NCBI GenBank assembly: GCA_903917705.1
Contig: CAIXBQ010000085.1
Span: 1 to 64,000, forward strand
Reading direction: 5' to 3'
DNA length: 64,000 nucleotides
Origin: an uncultured Verrucomicrobia subdivision 3 bacterium
GTDB lineage: Bacteria; Verrucomicrobiota; Verrucomicrobiia; Limisphaerales; UBA11358
Shown: piece by piece, positions 31,357 to 39,663 of the stretch
Numbering within the stretch: position 1 is the stretch's first letter
How the letters are laid out: each line of letters starts with the position of its first letter
The notes under the pieces: generated by a model
Told to the model about the DNA's origin: nothing
Databases searched by the model: none
The model's input: only the letters and a program-made list of their open reading frames with translations
Position numbers and translations under genes: made by a program

Positions 31357-33180
31357 ATGACTCAACTTGGAGGCTGGTTTCCCCGTGGCGGATCGATGCT
31401 CGTTACCGTTCTGCTGCTTCTCACTGCGCTGCCGGCCTTGGCTGACGCGCCCGCCCCGTTGCCGCCCTGTCCGACCCCGGCGCAGCTGGCATGGCAGCGG
31501 ATGGGGCTCACGATGTTCGTGCATTTCGGCATGAACACGTTCACCGGCCGCGAGTGGGGCGAAGGCAGGGAAGACGAGAAGCTCTTCAATCCGTCGGAGC
31601 TCGACTGCCGCCAGTGGGTGCGCGCCGCGAAGGTCGGCGGTTTCAAGCTGATGATCCTCACCGTGAAGCACCATGACGGCTTCTGCCTCTGGCCCAGCAA
31701 ATACACGGAGCATTGCGTCAAAAACAGTCCCTGGAAAGACGGCCATGGCGACGTGGTTCGGGAATTTGTGGACGCCTGCCGCGCCGAGGGAATGAAGGTC
31801 GGGCTCTACCTTTCACCATGGGACCGCAACAATGCGGCTTACGGCAGCGATGCCTACAATGATTACTTCGTCAACCAGCTGACGGAGCTGCTGACCCGCT
31901 ACGGGCCGGTGGACGAGATGTGGTTTGACGGCGCGAACGGCGAGGGCCGCAACGGGAAGAAACAGGTTTACGACTGGCCGCGCTATTATGCCACGATCCG
32001 CCGGCTGTCGCCGTCGGCGCTGATCGCCGTCTCCGGTCCGGACATCCGCTGGGTCGGCAACGAGTCGGGCCTGGCGCGCGCGGGCGAGAGCAGCGTGCAA
32101 CCGGCGGCCAGGGGGGAAGCCGGATCATCCGCCACCAGGTGGTATCCCGCCGAGTGCGATGTTTCCATCCGGCCCGGCTGGTTTAACCACCCGGCCGAAG
32201 ACGCCAAGGTGAAGACGCTGGATCACCTGATGGATATTTATTTCAAATCGGTGGGCCGCAACAGCGTGTTGTTGCTCAACGTGCCGCCGGACAAGCGCGG
32301 ATTGTTTGCCGACGCCGACGTGGCCCGCCTGGGTGAGTTTGGCGCGGGCGTGCGGGGATTGAATGAAAACCCGGTCACCGCCGGGGCCGCCGCCACGGCG
32401 GGAGCCACGCGCGAGCCGGCGAAACAATTCGGTCCGCAGCGGGTGCTCGACGAGGATCCCGACACCTATTGGGCCGCCCCGGATGACGTTACGGCCACAT
32501 GGCTGGAGTTGAAATTGGAAACGCCGCGCGAAATCAATGCCATCAGCGTCGGCGAAGCGCTGGCGCTGGGCGAACGGGTGGGCAAATATCACATCGATAT
32601 CGAGTCGGCCGGCGACTGGCGGACGGTGGTGCGCGGCAGCACGATGGGCCAGCGCAATCTGTTTTCCATCCCGCGGACGACGGTCAGCCGGCTGCGGCTG
32701 GTGATTGAGGCGGCCCGCGCCTGTCCGGCCATCGCTTCGTTCGCCGCCTATCTGGCGCCGGTGACGCCGCCGGCGCAATTGCCGCTGCCCGAGTCGCTGG
32801 CGCTCGGCCGGCCGGTCAAGGTATCCAACGTGCACAGCGCCGGATTCACCGGCGAGAAGGCGGTGGACGGCAACCGCAACACGCGTTGGGCGACCTCCGA
32901 CGCCACCCGCGCCTGCTGGCTGGAGGTGGATTTGGGCCAGGGCCGGCATTTCGACCGCGTGACCATCAATGAACTCACGCCGCGCATCCAGCGGTTTGAA
33001 ATCCAATACCGGCTGAACGAGAATGATCCCTGGCAGACCGCGCTGTCCGCCACGACCGTTGGGCGGGACTACGACAAGCATTTTCCCGCCGTGATGGGCC
33101 GGTATGTCCGCCTCAATATTTTGGACGCCAGCTTTGCCCCGACCATTTCCGAGTTTGAAATTTACATGGCGGAAAAATAA
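31357..33180 (+). CDS. Alpha-L-fucosidase, GH29, with F5/8C domains
   Basis: Secreted family 29 fucosidase (607 residues). Signal peptide about 1-30. The catalytic barrel shows MFVHFGMNTFTGREWGEG, TVKHHDGFCLWPS and the nucleophile region VDEMWFDGANG with D191. Two discoidin (F5/8 type C) carbohydrate-binding domains follow, at about 335-460 (RVLDEDPDTYWAAPDDVTATW) and 470-605 (GEKAVDGNRNTRWATSDATRACW). It removes terminal fucose from complex glycans. ATG 31357 is chosen; an upstream TTG gives a less good signal peptide. TTGACA occurs at 31285 but without a clear -10 box. It is divergent from GH89. Confidence 0.95.
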   Translation: MTQLGGWFPRGGSMLVTVLLLLTALPALADAPAPLPPCPTPAQLAWQRMGLTMFVHFGMNTFTGREWGEGREDEKLFNPSELDCRQWVRAAKVGGFKLMILTVKHHDGFCLWPSKYTEHCVKNSPWKDGHGDVVREFVDACRAEGMKVGLYLSPWDRNNAAYGSDAYNDYFVNQLTELLTRYGPVDEMWFDGANGEGRNGKKQVYDWPRYYATIRRLSPSALIAVSGPDIRWVGNESGLARAGESSVQPAARGEAGSSATRWYPAECDVSIRPGWFNHPAEDAKVKTLDHLMDIYFKSVGRNSVLLLNVPPDKRGLFADADVARLGEFGAGVRGLNENPVTAGAAATAGATREPAKQFGPQRVLDEDPDTYWAAPDDVTATWLELKLETPREINAISVGEALALGERVGKYHIDIESAGDWRTVVRGSTMGQRNLFSIPRTTVSRLRLVIEAARACPAIASFAAYLAPVTPPAQLPLPESLALGRPVKVSNVHSAGFTGEKAVDGNRNTRWATSDATRACWLEVDLGQGRHFDRVTINELTPRIQRFEIQYRLNENDPWQTALSATTVGRDYDKHFPAVMGRYVRLNILDASFAPTISEFEIYMAEK

Positions 33181-33213
33181 CGCGCGTCGTTGGAATAGGG
33201 GAACGCTGATTTG

Positions 33214-33675
33214 TCACCACATCAAGAGCGGACTGGATTGCGGGTTTTGGGAATGCGGGAGGGGCTGGTTGGCATCCAGCGTAATCGTGGCCAATGGCTG
33301 CTCTCCCTCCAGCGTGAAAAAGAACAGTGTCCATTGCCCCGGAGTGGTGGCGGCAGGTCGCAGCTTGTAGCCATAGGGTTTCGAACCACCTTGAAAATCC
33401 ACCGTCAATTCATTCGTCCAGGCGGTGATGAATCGTGGGGCCAGCGAACGCAACGATTCGGGGACCCGCGAATCAGAAACCGCCACGAACGGAAAACCTT
33501 TGGTGGCGGATTGCGCGATTCCGGCACAGGCTCGGGCAATTTCGGGGTAGTCGGTGCGAGTCAGCAGGGCTTGACGCTGCCGTGCGCTAACGACGTCCTT
33601 ATAGGCGGCCGGACCGACCAGCAACGGCACCCCCGCGAGCAAAAGGCCGGTCGTAATAAATAGGAATTTGATCAT
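33214..33675 (-). CDS. Small membrane-anchored hypothetical protein
   Basis: Protein of 153 residues with an N-terminal hydrophobic segment (FLFITTGLLLAGVPLLVGPAA) that may be a signal or anchor, and a soluble domain containing PEIARACAGIAQSATKGFPFVAV and a C-terminal beta part (GQWTLFFFTLEGEQPLATITLD). No family recognised. It starts 9 bases after the stop of the GT2 gene on the same strand and probably belongs to that transcript. Confidence 0.7.
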   Translation of the reverse strand: MIKFLFITTGLLLAGVPLLVGPAAYKDVVSARQRQALLTRTDYPEIARACAGIAQSATKGFPFVAVSDSRVPESLRSLAPRFITAWTNELTVDFQGGSKPYGYKLRPAATTPGQWTLFFFTLEGEQPLATITLDANQPLPHSQNPQSSPLLMW

Positions 33676-33684
33676 TGGGGTGAA

Positions 33685-34575
33685 TCAGGCGGCGGATGGT
33701 TCAGCCGGCCGGGGGCGACTTTTATCAGGTGATGCCAAATGCAGGCGGTTCCACCAGATGGCGGTGGGATTAGGCACGTCAAACTTGACCCGGCGTTCGG
33801 GGCTTTGCCTGGTGTAGATCTCGTAGCCTGTTGGCTTGAGATTGTAGTGGCTCGCCCGCCACCGCCGCAGGTTGTGGCTGACAATCCATAGCCACTTGAG
33901 CGGCTGCAGCCACCCGGGAATCATCCGGTTGGTCTCCTGCTTTTCGCGGATGGCGTTCGGCTTGAAATTCATGTTCTCGCCGGTGTCGGCGAAGGTGGAG
34001 GTGAAAACATTGCAGGCAGCCATCGGCACCCGGTTATTCAACAGTGCCAGCACCCAATGGAAATCACCGAGGTCGCGCCAGCGCGGGTCAAAATACAGCC
34101 CGCGCTTGTGGATGACGCGGCGGCGGATGAAGACTGAGCTGGTCAAAAACGGGAAGCGATACCAGATATGGCGGGGGTTGGGCGGCATGAGCTGGCGATG
34201 GCAAAGGTAATGGCCGTTGCCGTCGACGATGATACTGCCGGCGAGCACGACTTCCACGTGCGGATGCTGTTCAAAAAAGTCGCGCACCGCCGCGAGCGCG
34301 CCGGGCAGGTATTGTTCGTCGCAGTTCAGATACGCGAGGATGTCGCCGGTGGCGCGGCGGTAGCCGCGATTCACGGCGTCATACATGCCGAGGTCCTTTT
34401 CGATGAATGCCTTCACGCGCGGATCGTGCGGCAGCCAGTCCTGCGTGCCGTCTTCGGAGCCAGCATCCTGCACGATATGTTCGACTTGGACGCCCTGCTG
34501 GTCGGCGACGGAAGCGATGCACAATTTCAGCCAGTCGGATTGGCGGAAACTTGGCGTGATGATGGAAAAAGTCAT
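33685..34575 (-). CDS. Family 2 glycosyltransferase
   Basis: GT-A fold glycosyltransferase (296 residues). N-terminal FSIITPSFRQSDWLKLCIASV and QDAGSEDGTQDWL are the nucleotide-sugar binding signature, and the metal-binding region is LAYLNCDEQYLPGAL at about 95-110. GLYFDPRWRDLGDFHWVLALL holds the ED-type acceptor region. It lacks membrane helices, so it is cytosolic or peripheral. A GGGAG element precedes the start. It follows the TPR membrane protein gene by 60 bases and may act with it in protein or polysaccharide glycosylation. Confidence 0.9.
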   Translation of the reverse strand: MTFSIITPSFRQSDWLKLCIASVADQQGVQVEHIVQDAGSEDGTQDWLPHDPRVKAFIEKDLGMYDAVNRGYRRATGDILAYLNCDEQYLPGALAAVRDFFEQHPHVEVVLAGSIIVDGNGHYLCHRQLMPPNPRHIWYRFPFLTSSVFIRRRVIHKRGLYFDPRWRDLGDFHWVLALLNNRVPMAACNVFTSTFADTGENMNFKPNAIREKQETNRMIPGWLQPLKWLWIVSHNLRRWRASHYNLKPTGYEIYTRQSPERRVKFDVPNPTAIWWNRLHLASPDKSRPRPAEPSAA

Positions 34576-34635
34576 GGGGAGGTTCTCCCTGTAACAAAGT
34601 CTTCGGTTAATGCACGTTTGGGGCCGGGTTCATTG

Positions 34636-36714
34636 CTAATTGGGGACGGCGACCGCCGGTCGTTCGTGGTAAGCAAGGCCGGAGCGATAAACGTTCAAGA
34701 GTTGCTTGTTCATGTCGGCCAGCCGCTGCTCGCCGTTGGCGGTTTGCAACCGGATCGCCATTTCGGCCGTGGCGACCGCCTCTGACTTTTGACCTGCTTC
34801 CGCATAAGCTGCCGCCAGTGTGCTGATCATGACCGTCTTTTTAAATGCGGTCAGGCGGCAGGCCCGTTCTGCGTGCCGGATCGCCTCCATCCCGTCACGC
34901 ACCGTATCGTCGGAACAGGTGGCGAGCAGCCAGGCCAGATTGTTCAGCGTTTCCGGCAGATCGGGATTGAAGGATAAAACCTTACGAAACTGATTCGCCG
35001 CATGAAGGGCCTCGCCGTTTTGATAGAACAACGTGCCCAAGTCCAGGCGGGCTTGGATATCCGGCTTGGCGCTCAGGCATAGCGCGGTCTGGAGTTGGCG
35101 GATTGCCTCCGGGAGCCTGCTCTGCCGGCTCAACGCGCTGGCATAGCGCTTGTGCGCCTGCGGATCTTCGGGTTTGAGTCGGATGGCCGCCAGAAAATGA
35201 GGTTCTGCTTCGGCGAATTTTCCGGTAAGGGCCAGCGCCTGGCCCAGGTTTGATTGCGCCCCGGCATTGGCCGGGTCGGTTTGCACCGCCGCTATAAAAT
35301 GCGTCGTGGCCCCGGTATAATCATGCCTTTTCGCGAGAATGACGGCGAGATCGTTGTGGGCGATCGAGGCGGCCGGATTCTTTGCCAGCGTGTCGAGGAA
35401 CAGGCTTTCATCCGTGGCGAACGCGCGCGCCCGTTGGAAAGTCAATACCGACAGGGCCAATACCAGGGCGAAGGCAACCCCTCTGAAGATTTTTGCATTG
35501 GTTAGGGAAGCCAGCATCGCCATGGACAGGGTCATCGGGGCAATCAGCGGCAGATATTGCAGATGGTCGGAAACCTGCCACCGGGTCTGGAATTGCGAAT
35601 CGAAGAAACCGAGCGCCGGGAATAACGTGACAATGAAGCATCCCAGCCCGAACAAGGCGTGCCGCCCCCATTGGTGGCGGAACCGCCAGCACAATGCAAA
35701 AGCGCCGCCCAAAAACAGGACCGGAAGAAATGAAGCGACTGCCGATGCATCAAGTTTCCAGCGCGCATAAACAATATTCAGGTCGATGGGTAAAAGCGCC
35801 TTGCCCAGATAAAACCAGACCACTTGTCCGGCCACGGCTAGCCGTTCCAGGATGCTTTCGGGCGGGGGCGTTTCGCCGGCACTGGCCAGGGCTTGATTTT
35901 TTTGGAACCAGATCGACATCAGTCCGAACGCCAGCGCCAGAATGAAGAAGGGGATGGTTTTCAGCCAGTCTTGTCGCGTGATACGCTTGCGCTGCCAGAC
36001 CGCCCAGCCGAGCAGCACCACGGGCAGCATGACGGTGGAGGTTTTGCCAAGCAGGGCCAGCAGGAAAGCAACCAATGATAGGCCATACCACAATGGGGCG
36101 CAGTCGCGCCAACGGTGGCTGGCGGGTTTAAAGGCAAGGCTTTCGTAATGGAGGAAGGACCAGAAGCTTAAAATAAAGAAAGGCAGGGAAAGCGTGTTCT
36201 TGATCTCGGCAATGCGGGCGACCGAGTTGACGGCGACGGGATGCACCGCAAAAATTGCCGCGCACAGCCAGCCGCCGGGAATTTTCAATTGCGACAGCAG
36301 GCGCCACAGCAACACGGCGCTTGACGCATGCAGCGCCAGGTTCACGGCGTGATAAAAACCGGGGTGTTCCCCCCACGCCAGCCATTGCAACCATAAGGCA
36401 AAAGTGGACAGCGTGAAGTCTGTTTGAAACCAGATGGTAAGGGGACCCAAAGTGCCGTTCACCAGCGGATTGTCTTCTTTGATCAACCGATGATCGTCCA
36501 TCAGGAAACTTCCCGGCAGGATCGGGCCATAGACCACGACCACGAGCGTGAAAATATGCAGGGCTCCCAAGCCGATCCGAAAACGGCTTCCCGCCCCCAT
36601 GGTAACGAGGGAGGCGAATTTCAAACGCAGGCCATCGAGTCGCGTGCCGGGCGTTGGTCGCAGTTCCGGAGGGGCGGTCGCCGTTGATGCGTTGATTGTT
36701 TTTCGGCTGATCAC
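34636..36714 (-). CDS. TMTC-like polytopic membrane protein with TPRs
   Basis: Protein of 692 residues (GTG start) with about 10-12 membrane helices in the first 440 residues and four to six TPR units after that (AIRLKPEDPQAHKRYASALSRQ; LGTLFYQNGEALHAANQFRKVL; LNNLAWLLATCSDD). The first loop holds MDDHRLIKEDN, an acidic pair like the catalytic motif of GT-C mannosyltransferases, and IFAVHPVAVNSVARIAEIKNTLS is typical of TMTC-type proteins. It could transfer a lipid-linked sugar to envelope proteins. The GT2 gene follows on the same strand. Confidence 0.82.
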   Translation of the reverse strand: MISRKTINASTATAPPELRPTPGTRLDGLRLKFASLVTMGAGSRFRIGLGALHIFTLVVVVYGPILPGSFLMDDHRLIKEDNPLVNGTLGPLTIWFQTDFTLSTFALWLQWLAWGEHPGFYHAVNLALHASSAVLLWRLLSQLKIPGGWLCAAIFAVHPVAVNSVARIAEIKNTLSLPFFILSFWSFLHYESLAFKPASHRWRDCAPLWYGLSLVAFLLALLGKTSTVMLPVVLLGWAVWQRKRITRQDWLKTIPFFILALAFGLMSIWFQKNQALASAGETPPPESILERLAVAGQVVWFYLGKALLPIDLNIVYARWKLDASAVASFLPVLFLGGAFALCWRFRHQWGRHALFGLGCFIVTLFPALGFFDSQFQTRWQVSDHLQYLPLIAPMTLSMAMLASLTNAKIFRGVAFALVLALSVLTFQRARAFATDESLFLDTLAKNPAASIAHNDLAVILAKRHDYTGATTHFIAAVQTDPANAGAQSNLGQALALTGKFAEAEPHFLAAIRLKPEDPQAHKRYASALSRQSRLPEAIRQLQTALCLSAKPDIQARLDLGTLFYQNGEALHAANQFRKVLSFNPDLPETLNNLAWLLATCSDDTVRDGMEAIRHAERACRLTAFKKTVMISTLAAAYAEAGQKSEAVATAEMAIRLQTANGEQRLADMNKQLLNVYRSGLAYHERPAVAVPN

Positions 36715-36827
36715 GGGAATACCGTGAATAGCCTAGCGTACGCGGAAGATCCCGGCACCTGCCCCTTGGGGAAGGTCGCTTTGGGAATGCAATCAGCAGG
36801 ATTTCTTCAAGCCGGCATCTGGGGTGA

Positions 36828-37466
36828 TCACAAATTCTGGTCTGGCTTGAATAAGCCGGTCTCGGCGACCAGGCGCGTCAGTTCGGCCACTGACTGGACT
36901 TGTAACCGGCGGGTCAGGTTGGTCCGGTGCAGCTTGACGGTGCGCAAATTAATGCCCAGTTCGACGGCGATTTGCTTGTTCAGCTTGCCGCGCACGACGT
37001 GCGCCAGCACCTCCAGTTCTCTTGGCGACAGTGCGGCAAATTTCTCACGCAAAACCCGCCCGCGTTCGCGTCCCGCCCGCTCCTGGGTGTTGCGTGCCAG
37101 CGCCCGCTTGATGGCCTCGAGCAATTTTTCTTTCGGGGTCAGCTTGGTCAGAAAATCTTCCGCGCCGTGCCGCATGGCTTGAACCGTCGTGGGGATGTCC
37201 CCTTGGGCGGAGAGAAAAACCACCGGCAGCGGGTTGGTCGATTTGGCCAGCGCCGCCTGCAATTCCAATCCATTCAAGCCTGGCATCTGCAGGTCCGCCA
37301 GCACGCAGCCGGACATCCCGGGGGCAATCTGTTCAAGAAATTTTTCCGCCGATTCAAACGCCTGCACGGGATAGCCCGCCGCCCGCAGGAATCGCGTCAC
37401 CGATTTCAGGAAGGATTCATCATCATCCACGACAAAAATCGTGTTGGATTCGGCTGGGGAATTCAT
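36828..37466 (-). CDS. FixJ/NarL-type response regulator
   Basis: Two-domain transcription factor (212 residues). Receiver domain 9-125 has acidic residues D14-D16, phospho-acceptor D58 (LADLQMPG), switch S86 and K108. The usual proline after the lysine is replaced by leucine (FLTKLTPKEK). The LuxR-type helix-turn-helix is at about 145-205 (LSPRELEVLAHVVRGKLNKQIAVELGINLRTVKLHR as a region). It starts 3 bases after the kinase stop and is surely its partner. Target genes are unknown; the sulfatase lies across the divergent region. Confidence 0.95.
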   Translation of the reverse strand: MNSPAESNTIFVVDDDESFLKSVTRFLRAAGYPVQAFESAEKFLEQIAPGMSGCVLADLQMPGLNGLELQAALAKSTNPLPVVFLSAQGDIPTTVQAMRHGAEDFLTKLTPKEKLLEAIKRALARNTQERAGRERGRVLREKFAALSPRELEVLAHVVRGKLNKQIAVELGINLRTVKLHRTNLTRRLQVQSVAELTRLVAETGLFKPDQNL

Positions 37467-37469
37467 GGC

Positions 37470-39386
37470 TCAGGGGTCAATCGCCGGCAGTGTGAATCTG
37501 AAAACCGCACCGTGCCCGGGGCTGTTTTCTCCCCGGATTTCACCGCCGTGCGCTTCGATGATCGTCTGCGAGATGGGCAGCCCCATGCCCATGCCGTTCG
37601 CCTTGGTCGTGAAGAATGGCTCAAACAGGTGCTTCATTTTGTCCGCTGGAATCCCGGTACCGCAATCGCTCACCGCGATTTCCACTTTCTTGTCCTTGGT
37701 CGTCTCTGCGCGCACGGTCAGCAGCCGCTCTTCTTCCGGACTGTCCGTCATCGCATCCATCCCGTTCAAAATGAGGTTCAAAAGCACCTGTTGCAGATGC
37801 ACGCGGTCGCCGCGCACAGCCGGCAACTGGGACGGGATCAGCAGGGTCAAGTTGACCCGCCGGGCGTTCGCATCTGATTGGGCCAGCGTGATGGTGTCTG
37901 CCAGCAATTCGCCGAGGTCTACGGATTTTGATTCCAGGCTGCGCCGTTTGAGCAGGGACCGCATCCGGTCAATTACGTTGCCAGCCCGCTGATCATCCTT
38001 CCGGATGTCCGCCAGTATGGCGCGAATCTCGTCTAGGTCCGGCTTTTCTTTCTGGAGAAATAGTTCCGCCGCTTCCGCATTTCTCAAGATGGCCCCCAGC
38101 GGCTGGTTCAGTTCATGGGCCAGCGCAGACGCCAGTTGTCCCATGGTGGATACCCGCGTGACATGCGCCAGTTCCATCCGCTGATTGAGAATTTCCGCCT
38201 CAGCCCGCCGGCGTTGTTGCCGCTGTGCGAGGAGTCCCGCAATCGTGATCGCCTGCGCCAGCAGGACTGACAGCGAAATCAGGATCAAGTCTTTATGCTG
38301 GTCCCACAAGGTCTCCGGCCGGTAACGGATGATGGCATCTGCTGGAACGCGGCTTCCTTTGATGCCCCAGCGCTGCAAAGCCCGCCAATCCACCATCGGC
38401 GTTCCTTTCGTTGCCACTTCAATGGGCGTCTTTCCCGGGCTTGCGCCGCCGAGAATGCGCAGGGCCAGTTGGGCGGTCCTTGCGCCCAGGTCTTCAGGGG
38501 CAATCACCGCTCCCCCCACCGCTCCGCTGCCGAGCACCCATCCGCCAAGCACATACACCGGTACACTGGCCGCCGGAGCCAGTGTTTGTGCCAATTGCGA
38601 TAAAAAAAAGCGCTGGCCGGTCACATCGCGCTGAACGGAGCTCATTAGGATAACGGTGCCGGTCGGCAACGTTTTCACCGCAGCGGGCAATTCCGATCCC
38701 GGGCGGTTGGTCCAGAAATCGAATTCGATTCCTTCCAGCGCCCGCGTTGCTTCCTCGATCCGCCCCAGCGCCGCCCGATCTGATTCCGAGGTGCCGCCGA
38801 TCACCACCACGCGGTGTGTGTCCGGTTGTAAATGCATGATCAGGCCCAGGGTGCCGCGTATGTCGTAACGCTGGACAATCCCGGTGACGCCGAATTTGCT
38901 GATTGCCAGCGGTACCTCCAACTCGTTGATCGCGACGAAGACGACCGGCACTTCCGGAAACAAAGCGTCCGGCAACGCGCCTGCGAGCAGATAGTCCCGC
39001 GATGGAAACGCCACGATCAGATCCAGGTGCTGGCCGGAGTATTTTTTGCCCAGATAATCCTCGAACACGCGAAGGTGTCCCTCATCTGAAAAATGACTGG
39101 CATCAAGATATTCAGTCAAAAATTCAATCCGGTTTGTGCTGGCCTTCTGCATTTCCGCCCGCACCGCCTGTTCCAGCATGATGTTTCCCGGCACGTCTTT
39201 TCCCTCGCTGAACAGCATTAAAACCCGCTTGGGCTGGGAACTGCTTGGCCCTGCCATGTTTTGCGCCGCGCCATCCCGCACCCCGAAAACGGTCGCAACC
39301 AGGGTCATGAGGAGAACCAGTCCGGATCTCCGGAAGGCCGTCGGAACAATATTTCGCGAACAATTCAACCGTGGCAGAGTATCCAT
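37470..39386 (-). CDS. Histidine kinase with ABC-type periplasmic sensor
   Basis: Hybrid-free sensor kinase (638 residues). An N-terminal signal/anchor (about 21-41) is followed by a periplasmic domain at about 53-330 that looks like an ABC substrate-binding protein of the sugar/purine type (KRVLMLFSEGKDVPGNIMLE; HLDLIVAFPSRDYLLAGALP), then a membrane helix at 367-388. The phosphorylated histidine is H424 in ALAHELNQPLGAILRN, and ATP-binding boxes are LNLILNGMDAM, DCGTGIP and GMGMGLPIS. The H-box type matches the FixL/TodS group. It precedes its regulator by 3 bases. The ligand may be a sugar or small organic molecule. Confidence 0.95.
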   Translation of the reverse strand: MDTLPRLNCSRNIVPTAFRRSGLVLLMTLVATVFGVRDGAAQNMAGPSSSQPKRVLMLFSEGKDVPGNIMLEQAVRAEMQKASTNRIEFLTEYLDASHFSDEGHLRVFEDYLGKKYSGQHLDLIVAFPSRDYLLAGALPDALFPEVPVVFVAINELEVPLAISKFGVTGIVQRYDIRGTLGLIMHLQPDTHRVVVIGGTSESDRAALGRIEEATRALEGIEFDFWTNRPGSELPAAVKTLPTGTVILMSSVQRDVTGQRFFLSQLAQTLAPAASVPVYVLGGWVLGSGAVGGAVIAPEDLGARTAQLALRILGGASPGKTPIEVATKGTPMVDWRALQRWGIKGSRVPADAIIRYRPETLWDQHKDLILISLSVLLAQAITIAGLLAQRQQRRRAEAEILNQRMELAHVTRVSTMGQLASALAHELNQPLGAILRNAEAAELFLQKEKPDLDEIRAILADIRKDDQRAGNVIDRMRSLLKRRSLESKSVDLGELLADTITLAQSDANARRVNLTLLIPSQLPAVRGDRVHLQQVLLNLILNGMDAMTDSPEEERLLTVRAETTKDKKVEIAVSDCGTGIPADKMKHLFEPFFTTKANGMGMGLPISQTIIEAHGGEIRGENSPGHGAVFRFTLPAIDP

Positions 39387-39663
39387 CCGACTTTCAGTTT
39401 CAAGCCAATCTCAACAACCATGCGGGCCGGAACTCCCGTGGTAAAATGGGCCGTTTTTGTTTTGGCTAACAGCCAACACGTTCCTGGGTGAAGATGAACA
39501 GTTGCCATTTTGGGTCAGTTATTGGTGGTGACAGAAGTTCTGGATGCTCGCGCCGTTTGCCGGTCGCTGAATCCGGTGAAGTTCTGGCGATAGTTGTCAA
39601 GGCTTGCAACGCATCCACCAGGTAATCCAGACTGCTGACAAAAGAATCAGGTTTGCCAACCTA

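Noticed and set aside
39462-39476. TTGGCT-AAC-AGCCAA hairpin as terminator
   Set aside because: It lies upstream of both divergent genes and has no T run after it on either strand.
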